From an uncultured Lachnospiraceae bacterium (GTDB lineage: Bacteria > Bacillota > Clostridia > Lachnospirales > Lachnospiraceae), in the NCBI GenBank assembly GCA_947165275.1, contig CAMUZQ010000008.1, forward strand, positions 1 through 53,642: a DNA stretch of 53,642 bases. The letters run 5' to 3'. How positions within the stretch are numbered: position 1 is the first letter of the stretch; each line of letters opens with the position of its first letter. The translations under genes and the position numbers were made by a program. The notes below the pieces were generated by a model. The model saw only the letters and a list, made by a program, of their open reading frames with translations. It made no database searches and was not told where the DNA came from. This document shows positions 43,247 through 52,029 of the stretch, piece by piece.

Positions 43247-44626
43247 CTATTCCTCCAGGCCATTGACCAGATCCTTGAATATCCGGCCTCTCTCCTCGTA
43301 GTTATTAAACATTCCCCAGCTTGCGCAGGCCGGAGACAAAAGCACAGCCTCACCGTCTTCAGCAAGCTCCGAGGATCTCTTCACGGCTTCTTCCATGGAA
43401 GAGACCATCTCGATATCATTAAACCCGTGCTCCCTGGCGCATTCGGCGATCTTATCGGCGGTCTGTCCCAGAAGCACAAGCTTCTTTACCTTCCCGTCGA
43501 AGGACTCGATCCATTCATCATAGGACGATTTCTTGTCGAAGCCGCCTCCGATGAGAACTGTCCTCTTTTTCATCGCCTTTATTCCCTTGATGGCTGCATC
43601 CGGATTTGTCCCCTTGGAATCATTATAATAATCAACCCCGCCGACTGTCCGCACATATTCGATCCTGTGCTCTACAGCCTTAAATGTACGGATCGTGTCC
43701 CTTATCATATCCATGGGCACACCGTAGGCAGAAGTCATCCCTATGGCAGCCATTACATTTTCATAATTATGGGTTCCTATAAGAAGCATATCATTTACAT
43801 CTATGACATCCATGTCGTTATACATGATCATGTCGCCGTCCATATGGAGCACATCACACCCTTCCGAGCGCGCCCCTTCATAGTCTTTTCTTGTAAAATA
43901 AATGACCCTGCAGTCTGTCCTGGTACCGAAATCCCTTGTATAGGCATCATCGTAATTCAGGACGATCACATCATCCTTTGTCTGTCTTAAGGCGATGCGT
44001 TCCTTGACACTTACATAGTTTTCCATGGTGTAATGCCTGTTGAGATGATCCGGGGTTATGTTCAGGATCGCCGAAACCTTCGGTCTGAAGCTGTCGGTAG
44101 TCTCAAGCTGAAAAGATGATATCTCGGCCACCACTATACTGTCATCCCGGGTATCGGAAGCTATGGCGGTATACGGGTTTCCTATATTTCCCACGACAAA
44201 GGTTTCCCCGCCCTTTACCTTTGAATAATTACTGCATATCTCACCTACAAGCGTTGTGGTTGTAGTCTTACCGTTGGTTCCCGTGATCGCGAGCACGTCG
44301 CCCTTTGAGTATTCATAGGCAAGCTCGATCTCTCCGGTGATCCTTACGCCCTTATCCCTAAGCTCCGTCACGAGCGGATTGTCTATCGGCACCCCCGGTG
44401 AAAGTACGGCTTCATCCAGTGTATCCATCACATTCCGGGGAAGCTCGCCGACATAAATATCAACGCTCGTCTCCTCCATGAATTTTCTTTTTATATCATC
44501 TATGACAAGCTTGTCGTTCGAATCAAAAAGAGAGACTGCCACACCTGATCTTTCAAGTAATGCCGCGGCATTTATACCGCTTATCCCGCTTCCTATGACA
44601 AGTACGTTTTTGCGCTTATTCTCCAT
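43247..44626 (-). CDS. murD: UDP-N-acetylmuramoyl-L-alanine--D-glutamate ligase
   Basis: MurD adds D-Glu to UDP-MurNAc-L-Ala. The 459-residue protein has VLVIGSGISGINAA at the start, the ATP loop ITGTNGKTTTT (about 117), NITPDHLNRH, YNDSKGTNPDAAIKGI and LLSPACASWGMFNNYEERGRIFKDLV. The start MENKRKN at 44626 has GGGGGAG just upstream; an in-frame extension to 44656 runs into mraY. Confidence 0.97.
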   Translation of the reverse strand: MENKRKNVLVIGSGISGINAAALLERSGVAVSLFDSNDKLVIDDIKRKFMEETSVDIYVGELPRNVMDTLDEAVLSPGVPIDNPLVTELRDKGVRITGEIELAYEYSKGDVLAITGTNGKTTTTTLVGEICSNYSKVKGGETFVVGNIGNPYTAIASDTRDDSIVVAEISSFQLETTDSFRPKVSAILNITPDHLNRHYTMENYVSVKERIALRQTKDDVIVLNYDDAYTRDFGTRTDCRVIYFTRKDYEGARSEGCDVLHMDGDMIMYNDMDVIDVNDMLLIGTHNYENVMAAIGMTSAYGVPMDMIRDTIRTFKAVEHRIEYVRTVGGVDYYNDSKGTNPDAAIKGIKAMKKRTVLIGGGFDKKSSYDEWIESFDGKVKKLVLLGQTADKIAECAREHGFNDIEMVSSMEEAVKRSSELAEDGEAVLLSPACASWGMFNNYEERGRIFKDLVNGLEE

Positions 44627-44642
44627 TATCTCCCCCGCTTTC

Positions 44643-45617
44643 TTAAATCGCGACAAATGCAGCCAGTATAAGGAGCACTGTAGTCAGTGTAAAAATAAGG
44701 ACCACCTTTGTCTCACTCCAGCCCGACAGCTCAAAGTGATGATGTATCGGAGCCATCTTGAAAAACCTCTTTCCGCCGGTAGATCTGAAATACAGTACCT
44801 GTATGATAACGGAAAGTACCTCTGCAAAATAAATAAAGGCTGCTATCAAAAGATAGATGGGCATATTCATCATGATAAATGCCGAGGAGACAAAGCCTCC
44901 CAGAGCAAGTGATCCGGTGTCGCCCATGAAAACCTTTGCCGGATGATGATTATATACCAGAAAACCCAGAAGGCAGCCCAGAAACGCCATCGAGGCAGGA
45001 GCTATCCCCGCGTTTGTCACTGTCGAGGCCGCTGTCACAAAAACCGTTATCACAGCTGTCACCGACGCGGCCAGCCCGTCAAGTCCGTCAGTGAAGTTCG
45101 CACCATTCACCGTACCGCATATCGCGATGATCTCTATAGGTATGGCAAGGATACCGAGAGAGACGATGTAAGCCGTACCTCCAGTATTGAAGAAGGAGCT
45201 GAAGGGTATCCTCATATCAAATGAAATATTTGTAAAACACTTGACAGCAAAGAGCACTGCCGCCGCTGCCACTATCTGCATCAGGAATTTCTGCCAGGCT
45301 CTGAGCCCGAGGTTATGATGCCTTATGACCTTCAGATAATCATCAAAAAATCCGATAAGCGCGTAACAGATCACTGCCGTGAATACCGGGATGATATTCC
45401 TGTGATCCGAAAGATAAAAGCACATCACTGCTATCCAGGGGATAAGGAATATGATGCCTCCCATTGTCGGAGTGCCGTTCTTCGCCTTATGGGAAGCAGG
45501 CCCCTCTTCTCTCTCGGTCTGCGCCGCGCGGAGCCTCACAAGCATCGGCAGCACCAGGCGCCCGAAGATGACCGTTAATATAAAAGTTATGATAAATGGC
45601 AATACATATTCCCTCAT
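44643..45617 (-). CDS. mraY: Phospho-N-acetylmuramoyl-pentapeptide transferase
   Basis: MraY moves phospho-MurNAc-pentapeptide to undecaprenyl phosphate, forming lipid I in the membrane. The 324-residue protein has about ten segments and the motifs KNGTPTMGGIIFL, GFFDDYLKV (catalytic Asp pair), NFTDGLDGLA, FMGDTGSLALGGF and the APIHHHFELSGWSETKVV signature. The ATG at 45617 lies 8 nt from GGAG and is preferred over a TTG two codons upstream. Confidence 0.98.
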   Translation of the reverse strand: MREYVLPFIITFILTVIFGRLVLPMLVRLRAAQTEREEGPASHKAKNGTPTMGGIIFLIPWIAVMCFYLSDHRNIIPVFTAVICYALIGFFDDYLKVIRHHNLGLRAWQKFLMQIVAAAAVLFAVKCFTNISFDMRIPFSSFFNTGGTAYIVSLGILAIPIEIIAICGTVNGANFTDGLDGLAASVTAVITVFVTAASTVTNAGIAPASMAFLGCLLGFLVYNHHPAKVFMGDTGSLALGGFVSSAFIMMNMPIYLLIAAFIYFAEVLSVIIQVLYFRSTGGKRFFKMAPIHHHFELSGWSETKVVLIFTLTTVLLILAAFVAI

Positions 45618-45619
45618 AG

Positions 45620-47932
45620 TCAATACTCCAGATCAGATCTAACATTTTCATCAATCGGCATCAGTGTTTCCGGATCCAGAACCTCACCTGTATTAGGATC
45701 CAGGGGAAAACCTGTCCCGGGGTCATATTGTATCACATTTGGTGTATATATTTCATCTGCCGACACCATACCGCCATTATTCCCGTCTCCTGCGGCCCCA
45801 TTCCCCGAAACACTGTTTCCGGAAACGGAATTCCCGGACACCGCATTTTCCGATACCGCATTTCCCGAAACCGCATCCGAGCCTATGAAGAAGGAAGCCT
45901 CCGCATCCGAGAGCTCCTCCCTTTCCTCATCCGTGAGTGCCACCGTCGGGAAGATATTCATATAAGGGAGCACCTCAGTCATGATATCCTTGCAAAGCAG
46001 GGTGGCAAGTCTTGTGGAATTTGACTGGTCCGGATGATTCGGATGATCGATCACCACATAGCACAAAACCTCCGGATCATCAGCCGGCACATATCCCATA
46101 AATGAGATAAGATAATTCTTTGCCGATCTCGGGAGCTTCTCCGCAGTCCCCGTCTTTCCGCCCATTGTATATCCGGCCGGCCGCGCAGTCCATCCTGTGC
46201 ATTCCTCCGGATCGCTCATCACAACTGCATTGCAGTCATCCCTGACCTGGTCGGAAACCTCATGTGATATGACCTGCTTGATCTTCTTAGGTTCGAATTC
46301 CTTTACCACAGCTCCTTCCGAGTTCACTACCCTGCTCACAAGATGAGGCTCATAATAATCACCGCCGTTTATGAGAGCGCTGAAGCCGGAAGCCATCTGT
46401 ATCATGGAAACATTGAAGCCCTGGCCGAAGGAAGCAACAGCAAGATCCGTCTGTCCCATTTTTTCCGTAAATACATTCGCGGCCCCGTTGACCTCTCCGG
46501 CAAGATCTATGCCTGTATAATTACCGAAGCCGAAATTCCTGTTATACCTGAGCCACTCCTGCTTGCCCATAACAAAAGCCACATCCATCAGCACCACGTT
46601 GCAGGATTTCGCTATGCCCTCTTTTACAGACAACGGTCCATCTCCGAACCTGTTATGGCAGTGTATCGTATGTCCCCCTATATCGAGGGCCCCGTTGCAG
46701 ACATATACCTCATTTCCCTTTATATTGGCCGAATCGATCGCCGCAGCCACCGTAAAGGGCTTCATTGTGGATCCGGGCTCGTAGGTATCCGATATGCAGT
46801 AATTCTTCCAGACTGCATTTTTTATTATCGCATTATCCGACAGAGACTCGTTGGTTACAAGCTCCAGAAGATCTATCTCATTATCCGAGACCTCATTCAT
46901 GGATACCCCTATGGCCTCGGCAAGATCCGACTTCGAAAGAAGGCCTGCATACTGGGTAAGGTCAACCCCCTCCATATTCTGGGGATCATTAAGATCAAAG
47001 GCAGGATAACCTGCCATGGCGAGGATCTCTCCGTTGTTGGGATTCATTATGATGACTCCCACATTGTCCGCTGCAGGACCCGTGCGGTATGCATTGCGGT
47101 TCTCATCGGCAAACTCTTTTATATGCTTTTCGACTATGGACTGGATATTGGTATCCAGGGAGGTTACGAGAGTATACCCGTCATCCGCCTCCTTTACGGT
47201 ACGTGTAAGCGTCCCGTCGGAATTCAGATATCCATACGACCTGCCGTTAATCCCGTTCAGGGTATCATTATAGAATTCCTCAAGTCCGTACTGTCCCTCA
47301 TTGCCGGTCTGCACAAAGCCTATTACATCACAGGCCAGAGTATTATAAGGGTATTTTCTCTTATATTCCTCCTCGAACCATATCCCGTTTTTTACAGGAT
47401 CGATCAACTCTTCAGCCTCTTTGTCCTTCCCGTCCTTCCTGAGCTGGCTCCTCTTTGCATCATTTGCAGAGACGGCTTCATCGATCATCTTGTTGTAGTT
47501 TTCTATCCTGCTGCTCTCAAGCTGCTTCAGAAACTTTTTGTAGGAAGCCCCCGGATTCTTTTCCACATAGCTTCTCACCTCATCTATATCCAGCTCAGCA
47601 AAGGCCTTCTGAAGTATATCAAGCGTGGGTCCCACATGCACTCCCTCGTCTACATTAAGGAGCTTTGAATCGATTATCAGATTGTATACCTTTTCCGAAT
47701 ATGCAAGTACGGTCCCGTTCCTGTCCTCTATGGAACCGCGCTTGAAGGGAAGCGTCGTGCTGTCGTAGGACTGCTGGGCAAGAACCTGCTTTTTATATGC
47801 TTCGCCGTTATCGCGGTTTATGTGTGCTATCCTTATAATAAGATATGCAAAAGCCAGTAGTACCAAAAAAAACAGCACTACCAGCTTTTTTTGCATAGAG
47901 GAGGTGAACTTTCTTTGCTTATTACTTGCCAT
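45620..47932 (-). CDS. Class B penicillin-binding protein (FtsI/SpoVD type) with VSGN-repeat tail
   Basis: A 770-residue transpeptidase: membrane anchor about 16-35, a dimerisation domain (RGSIEDRNGTVLAYS), and the transpeptidase domain with EPGSTMKPFTVA (catalytic Ser), KSCNVVLMD (SxN) and MGGKTGTAEKL (KTG). The position before mraY marks it as the division PBP or its sporulation paralogue. It has no PASTA domain. After residue about 685 the tail has repeats of SGNAV/SENAV/SGNSV-type pentads, then a Pro/Asp-rich end, which is unusual for this family. An inserted region (about 340-385) also lies before the STMK box. Confidence 0.95.
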   Translation of the reverse strand: MASNKQRKFTSSMQKKLVVLFFLVLLAFAYLIIRIAHINRDNGEAYKKQVLAQQSYDSTTLPFKRGSIEDRNGTVLAYSEKVYNLIIDSKLLNVDEGVHVGPTLDILQKAFAELDIDEVRSYVEKNPGASYKKFLKQLESSRIENYNKMIDEAVSANDAKRSQLRKDGKDKEAEELIDPVKNGIWFEEEYKRKYPYNTLACDVIGFVQTGNEGQYGLEEFYNDTLNGINGRSYGYLNSDGTLTRTVKEADDGYTLVTSLDTNIQSIVEKHIKEFADENRNAYRTGPAADNVGVIIMNPNNGEILAMAGYPAFDLNDPQNMEGVDLTQYAGLLSKSDLAEAIGVSMNEVSDNEIDLLELVTNESLSDNAIIKNAVWKNYCISDTYEPGSTMKPFTVAAAIDSANIKGNEVYVCNGALDIGGHTIHCHNRFGDGPLSVKEGIAKSCNVVLMDVAFVMGKQEWLRYNRNFGFGNYTGIDLAGEVNGAANVFTEKMGQTDLAVASFGQGFNVSMIQMASGFSALINGGDYYEPHLVSRVVNSEGAVVKEFEPKKIKQVISHEVSDQVRDDCNAVVMSDPEECTGWTARPAGYTMGGKTGTAEKLPRSAKNYLISFMGYVPADDPEVLCYVVIDHPNHPDQSNSTRLATLLCKDIMTEVLPYMNIFPTVALTDEEREELSDAEASFFIGSDAVSGNAVSENAVSGNSVSGNSVSGNGAAGDGNNGGMVSADEIYTPNVIQYDPGTGFPLDPNTGEVLDPETLMPIDENVRSDLEY

Positions 47933-48366
47933 TATTCAACTGGGATATCCTTATACTGCCTCACATAATCCGAATCTTTGCTCTCCGTCACAGCCACCTG
48001 CCCTGAATCAGGATATTTCATATGGAGCTCGTTCATAGCGATCTTTTTGATCTCCTCCATATCCACATTACCGATTATCCTGTCATATTCCTCATCATTT
48101 TCAAGCTTTAATGATGCCACCTTGCTCTGCAGACCTTCCACTGTCTTCTGCTTTTCTGTGATCTCGTTCCTGAGATTTATGTACGCAGTACAGCCGACAA
48201 AGAGTACTATGGCCATGACCAGCAAAAAAGCAACATACCCCAGATTCATATGCGCTGCTTTCTCACGGTTCTTTTTTACAGTCTCCGAGACAGGCTTTTT
48301 AAAGGGAGCGCTGTAATCCCTTTCTATCTCTCTGACGGTATTTCCTTCTACAATGTACTCTTTCAT
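47932..48366 (-). CDS. ftsL: FtsL-like cell division protein
   Basis: A 144-residue bitopic protein: a basic cytoplasmic N terminus, membrane segment about 43-65 ([21 protein letters not shown]), then a coiled coil ([28 protein letters not shown]). The gene follows rsmH with a 4-bp overlap and abuts the PBP, the standard ftsL position. Sequence similarity is low, as is normal for FtsL. Confidence 0.82.
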   Translation of the reverse strand: MKEYIVEGNTVREIERDYSAPFKKPVSETVKKNREKAAHMNLGYVAFLLVMAIVLFVGCTAYINLRNEITEKQKTVEGLQSKVASLKLENDEEYDRIIGNVDMEEIKKIAMNELHMKYPDSGQVAVTESKDSDYVRQYKDIPVE

Positions 48367-49298
48367 TTTTTCTCAAATATCCTCAGCTTCGCACTGTGCG
48401 CCCTCGGATTCTCCTTCAGTTCCTTATCGTCCGCTGTTATGGCTTTTTTATTTATACATCTGCCCCTGCTCTGCTTCCCGCATACGCAGACCGGAAAATC
48501 AGGGGGACAGGTGCATGGATTTTCATTTTTTCTGAAGTTTTCCTTCACTATCCTGTCTTCCAGTGAATGAAAGCTTATTACCGCGATCCTTCCCCCGGAA
48601 GATAAAAGATCTATCATTACATCAAGACTGTCACTCAATACATCAAGCTCATGATTCACCTCTATCCTGAGTGCCTGGAAGGTCCGCATTGCCGGATTCC
48701 CGCCGGCATGTCTCGCCCTGCCCGGCACCGCCTTCTCTATGATCTCACAGAGCTTTGAGGTAGTCCTGATCTCTCCGGAGCCGCGTTCTCTCACTATCGC
48801 TTTTGCTATGGATCCGGCGTACCGCTCTTCGCCGTAATCCTTTATAATCCTGTATAGCGCGCTCTCCGTACTGTTGTTTACTATATCTGCTGCTTTAGTC
48901 GAGGAGGTTTTGTCCATTCTCATGTCCAGAGGCCCGTCTTTCATATAGGAGAAGCCCCTGTCCGCATCATCGAGCTGATGTGATGAGACACCGATATCAA
49001 GGAGGATCCCGTTCACTTCATCGATGCCGAGATCATCCATGATCTTTTTTATATTCCGGAAATTATCCCGGATGATAGTGACCCTGTCACCATATTCTTT
49101 CAATCTCTGACCCGCAGCTGCTATGGCTTCATCATCCTGATCTATGGCTATCAGTCTTCCTTTTTCAGAAAGCCTTCCGGCTATGAGTGCCGAATGACCG
49201 CCTCCGCCTGCGGTACCGTCCACATATATGCCGTCAGGAGTTATATTAAGACCCTCTATGGTCTCTTCCGGGAGCACCGGTATATGCGAAAATCCCAT
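48363..49298 (-). CDS. rsmH: 16S rRNA (cytosine-1402-N4) methyltransferase
   Basis: RsmH methylates C1402 of 16S rRNA. The protein of 311 residues has the SAM motif [30 protein letters not shown] and [28 protein letters not shown] and a Cys-rich [15 protein letters not shown] segment. The ATG at 49298 is preferred (4 nt from AAGGAG); one codon upstream an ATG at 49301 has only 1 nt spacing. Confidence 0.97.
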   Translation of the reverse strand: MGFSHIPVLPEETIEGLNITPDGIYVDGTAGGGGHSALIAGRLSEKGRLIAIDQDDEAIAAAGQRLKEYGDRVTIIRDNFRNIKKIMDDLGIDEVNGILLDIGVSSHQLDDADRGFSYMKDGPLDMRMDKTSSTKAADIVNNSTESALYRIIKDYGEERYAGSIAKAIVRERGSGEIRTTSKLCEIIEKAVPGRARHAGGNPAMRTFQALRIEVNHELDVLSDSLDVMIDLLSSGGRIAVISFHSLEDRIVKENFRKNENPCTCPPDFPVCVCGKQSRGRCINKKAITADDKELKENPRAHSAKLRIFEKK

Positions 49299-49307
49299 CA
49301 TGCTCCT

Positions 49308-49739
49308 TTACAGGGATAAACCCATCTCCTCCAGCTTCAATGCCACTTCATCCACATCTATGCTTTCCTCAGCGGCATCATATCTTTCCTTGCTCCAGAT
49401 TTCTATATGATTGCCTACACCGACCAGGACCACGTCCTTTTCCAGTCCTGCATGCTCCCTGAGCGGTGCGGCTATAAGTATCCTGCCCTGTTTGTCAAAC
49501 TCACTCTCCTGTGCCGATCCCAGGAAGAATCTCGATATTGCGCGACTTGCTTTATTGGAGAGGGGGAGAGCACGGATCTGGTCGCCAAGAGCCTTAAAGT
49601 CTTCTTCGCCGTATACAAAGAGACAATCATCATACCCTTTCATGACATAGAAGTGCTCTCCCAGGTTATCACGATATTTCGCCGGGACGATAAGCCGCCC
49701 CTTGGCATCGATTGTATGGTTATACTCGCCAATGAACAT
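49308..49739 (-). CDS. mraZ: Division/cell wall cluster regulator MraZ
   Basis: MraZ is an AbrB-like DNA-binding protein that regulates the dcw operon. The 143-residue protein has the duplicated motif: FIGEYNHTIDAKGRLIVPAKYRD (first) and SEFDKQGRILIAAPLREHAGL (second). It is first in the cluster. Four GTGG boxes lie immediately upstream. Confidence 0.98.
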   Translation of the reverse strand: MFIGEYNHTIDAKGRLIVPAKYRDNLGEHFYVMKGYDDCLFVYGEEDFKALGDQIRALPLSNKASRAISRFFLGSAQESEFDKQGRILIAAPLREHAGLEKDVVLVGVGNHIEIWSKERYDAAEESIDVDEVALKLEEMGLSL

Positions 49740-49750
49740 TTCCGGAAATT

Positions 49751-49798
49751 CACCACTTTAAACCACTATCATGGATTTATCACCCACTTTTTACCACT
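49751..49798 (-). promoter_or_regulatory. MraZ operator boxes
   Basis: Four GTGG boxes on the minus strand (CCAC at 49753, 49763, 49783 and 49793 on the plus strand) are on a 10-bp lattice with the central position (49773) vacant. They lie between the promoter and mraZ, as MraZ boxes do in other bacteria, so negative autoregulation is likely. Confidence 0.8.
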
Positions 49799-49807
49799 TG
49801 TGTGATA

Positions 49808-49836
49808 ATAATATCCCTTTTCAGGATGTTATGCAA
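49808..49836 (-). promoter_or_regulatory. mraZ (dcw) promoter
   Basis: The minus strand has -35 TTGCAT (49831-49836), a 17-bp spacer and -10 TATTAT (49808-49813). Predicted start is near 49801, just before the MraZ boxes. Confidence 0.75.
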
Positions 49837-49854
49837 GCACTAATTTGAAAAAGT

Positions 49855-49893
49855 GCACAAAAAAACACGCCCTGAAAGACGTGTTTTTTGTGC
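49855..49893 (-). terminator. Terminator of lgt (possibly bidirectional)
   Basis: GCACAAAAAACACG pairs with CGTGTTTTTTTGTGC around a 10-nt loop. The A/T ends make a usable U-tract in both directions. It lies between the lgt stop and the mraZ promoter. Confidence 0.75.
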
Positions 49894-49946
49894 ATTATTA
49901 CCATATTTTGTATTTTTTCTCTATAATCCGTACAATATCTTGTGCT

Positions 49947-50801
49947 TTACTGCTTTTGTAATTTTTTTCTGTAATATATCTCCATTACCGCCGCCGCAGC
50001 CACCATAAGGCAGGCCATGACCATGGAAACCGGTATCTGTGTGCCCGTGATATAGAGCTGATCCGTCCGTATGGATTCTATCCAGAACCTTCCTATGCCA
50101 TATCCTGCGATATACAGACAGAATATCTCTCCGGAGAACTTCTTATGCTTTCTGTACAGATACAATAATATGAGAAGCATCAGGTTCCACATGGATTCAT
50201 AAAGAAAGGTCGGATGCACCTGGATGAAATTCTCTCCTGCTCCTATGGTACCGGCAAGTGCCGGGCTTATATCCCTCGGCCTTACAGCATCAATGGGAAG
50301 CCTCATGGCAAAAATATTATCGGTATATCCCCCGAAAACCTCTCTGTTAAAGAAATTCCCCCATCTCCCCAGGGCCTGTCCCACCAAAAAGCCCAGCGCT
50401 ATGGAATCCCAGAGCTCCAGAAAACCCACCTTTTTGATCCTGCAGTAAATAAAGATAGATATGAAGGCTCCTATCACTCCGCCGTATATAGCCAACCCTC
50501 CCTGTCTTATATTGAAAATCCGGACAGGATCATCCTTATAAAAATCCCATGCAAATATTATGTAATAAATCCTTGCGCCTATGATGCCGCAGGGAATCCC
50601 TATCAGTGCAACATCCCATACCGCCTCCTCAGGAAGACCTCTGCTCTTTCTGTCGTGTACTGCAACAGCAACTCCGAGAAGCATGCCGACGGCAATGACG
50701 ACACCGTACAGGGCTATGAAAAAGCCAAATACCGTAAAGCCGCGTGGAACATCATGAAGATAAATATTCAGATTCGGGAATGCTATATCATTAATGCCCA
50801 T
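49947..50801 (-). CDS. lgt: Prolipoprotein diacylglyceryl transferase
   Basis: Lgt adds diacylglycerol to the lipobox Cys of prolipoproteins. The 284-residue membrane protein has about seven segments and the signature GRWGNFFNREVFGG, with HPTFLYESMWNL and GIGRFWIESIRTDQL. The start MGINDIAFPNLNIYL (50801) is 1 nt after the ychF stop; an extension to 50831 would overlap ychF and lacks similarity. No strong Shine-Dalgarno is present, so translation is probably coupled to ychF. Confidence 0.96.
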   Translation of the reverse strand: MGINDIAFPNLNIYLHDVPRGFTVFGFFIALYGVVIAVGMLLGVAVAVHDRKSRGLPEEAVWDVALIGIPCGIIGARIYYIIFAWDFYKDDPVRIFNIRQGGLAIYGGVIGAFISIFIYCRIKKVGFLELWDSIALGFLVGQALGRWGNFFNREVFGGYTDNIFAMRLPIDAVRPRDISPALAGTIGAGENFIQVHPTFLYESMWNLMLLILLYLYRKHKKFSGEIFCLYIAGYGIGRFWIESIRTDQLYITGTQIPVSMVMACLMVAAAAVMEIYYRKKLQKQ

Positions 50802-50802
50802 A

Positions 50803-51900
50803 TCACACGTTGAATTTGAAAAGCACCACATCTCCGTCCTTTACGACGTAGTCCTTCCCCTCCTGTCCGACAAGTCCCTTTTCCTTTGCGGCGCTCATTG
50901 AACCGCATTCGATGAGGGTATCATACGGTACGACTTCCGCTTTTATGAATCCCCGCTCAAAATCGGTATGTATCTTACCGGCTGCCTGAGGAGCTTTTGT
51001 TCCTTTTTTGATAGTCCAGGCCCTTGATTCATCCTCTCCGCAGGTGAGGAATGAAATAAGTCCAAGGAGCTCATAACTCGCCTTTATGAGCTTATCAAGC
51101 CCGGATTCCGCAAGGCCCAGATCCTCAAGAAATACCGCCTTGTCTTCATCGTCAAGCTCGGATATCTCCTCTTCTATTTTGGCACAGATCACATATGCGG
51201 CCGAGCCCTCTTTCTCTGCAAATTCCCTTACTTTGGAAACATATCCGTTTGATGCGCCGTCATCGGCGAGATCATCCTCACTGACATTCGCCGCATATAT
51301 GACGGGCTTGGCGGTGAGCAGGCTGTAGCCGCGCATCAGAGCCTCCTCTTCCTCATCCTCGATACTGAGGCTTGCGGCTCTCTGTCCTTCTTCCAGAGTT
51401 TTTTTCAGTCTTTCAAGCAGCGCAGCCTCCTTCTGATACTCCTTCTGGGACTTTGCTACCTTGCCTACCTTGCCGAGTCTCCGCTCCACCACCTCGAGAT
51501 CCGCCATCTCGAGCTCCACATTTATCGTATCGATATCACGAATCGGATCTACGGATCCGTCCACATGGACCACATTGGGATCCTCAAAGCACCTCACCAC
51601 ATGGATTATCGCATCGGTTTCCCTGATATTTGCAAGGAACTGATTTCCGAGTCCCTCTCCCTTTGAAGCTCCCTTTACAAGTCCTGCGATATCCACAAAT
51701 TCTATGACCGCATGGGTTACTTTTTTTGAGGAATAGATCTCCCCCAGCTTATCCACCCGCTCATCCGGCACGGGCACTACTCCCACATTGGGATCAATGG
51801 TACAAAACGGAAAATTAGCCGCCTCCGCTCCTGCCTTTGTTATCGAATTAAAAAGCGTGCTTTTCCCCACATTGGGAAGCCCGACGATTCCTAGTTTCAT
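50803..51900 (-). CDS. ychF: Ribosome-binding ATPase YchF
   Basis: An Obg-related ATPase of 365 residues. It has GLPNVGKSTLFNSIT (7-21, P-loop), NFPFCTIDPNVG, FVDIAGLVKGAS, a helical hairpin (about 130-200) and the C-terminal TGS domain (RAWTIKKGTKAPQAAGKIHTDFERGFIKAEV). It binds the ribosome and prefers ATP in well-studied members. The GGAGG lies 9 nt upstream. A small hairpin (GCCCG-TAAAA-CGGGC) precedes it. The integrative element begins just upstream of this gene. Confidence 0.97.
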   Translation of the reverse strand: MKLGIVGLPNVGKSTLFNSITKAGAEAANFPFCTIDPNVGVVPVPDERVDKLGEIYSSKKVTHAVIEFVDIAGLVKGASKGEGLGNQFLANIRETDAIIHVVRCFEDPNVVHVDGSVDPIRDIDTINVELEMADLEVVERRLGKVGKVAKSQKEYQKEAALLERLKKTLEEGQRAASLSIEDEEEEALMRGYSLLTAKPVIYAANVSEDDLADDGASNGYVSKVREFAEKEGSAAYVICAKIEEEISELDDEDKAVFLEDLGLAESGLDKLIKASYELLGLISFLTCGEDESRAWTIKKGTKAPQAAGKIHTDFERGFIKAEVVPYDTLIECGSMSAAKEKGLVGQEGKDYVVKDGDVVLFKFNV

Positions 51901-51949
51901 AATATTTCCTCCATGCCCGTTTTACGGGCTTTCTGGCGTTTTACAGGAA

Positions 51950-52020
51950 GGGTTTACGCCCTTTTTACGCCCTTTTAAATAGATGTTTACGCCCTTTTTG
52001 ATTGAAAGGGCGTAAACCCT
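51950..52020. repeat. Direct and inverted repeats next to int (candidate integrase arm sites)
   Basis: Three direct copies of TTTACGCCCTTTT (51953, 51964, 51986) and one inverted copy AAAGGGCGTAAA (52005-52016). The outer pair forms AGGGTTTACGCCC ... GGGCGTAAACCCT; the inner pair forms a 13-bp stem with a 7-nt loop after the int stop. Either arm-type integrase sites at the element end or an int terminator, or both. Confidence 0.6.
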
Positions 52021-52029
52021 ATCATTAAA

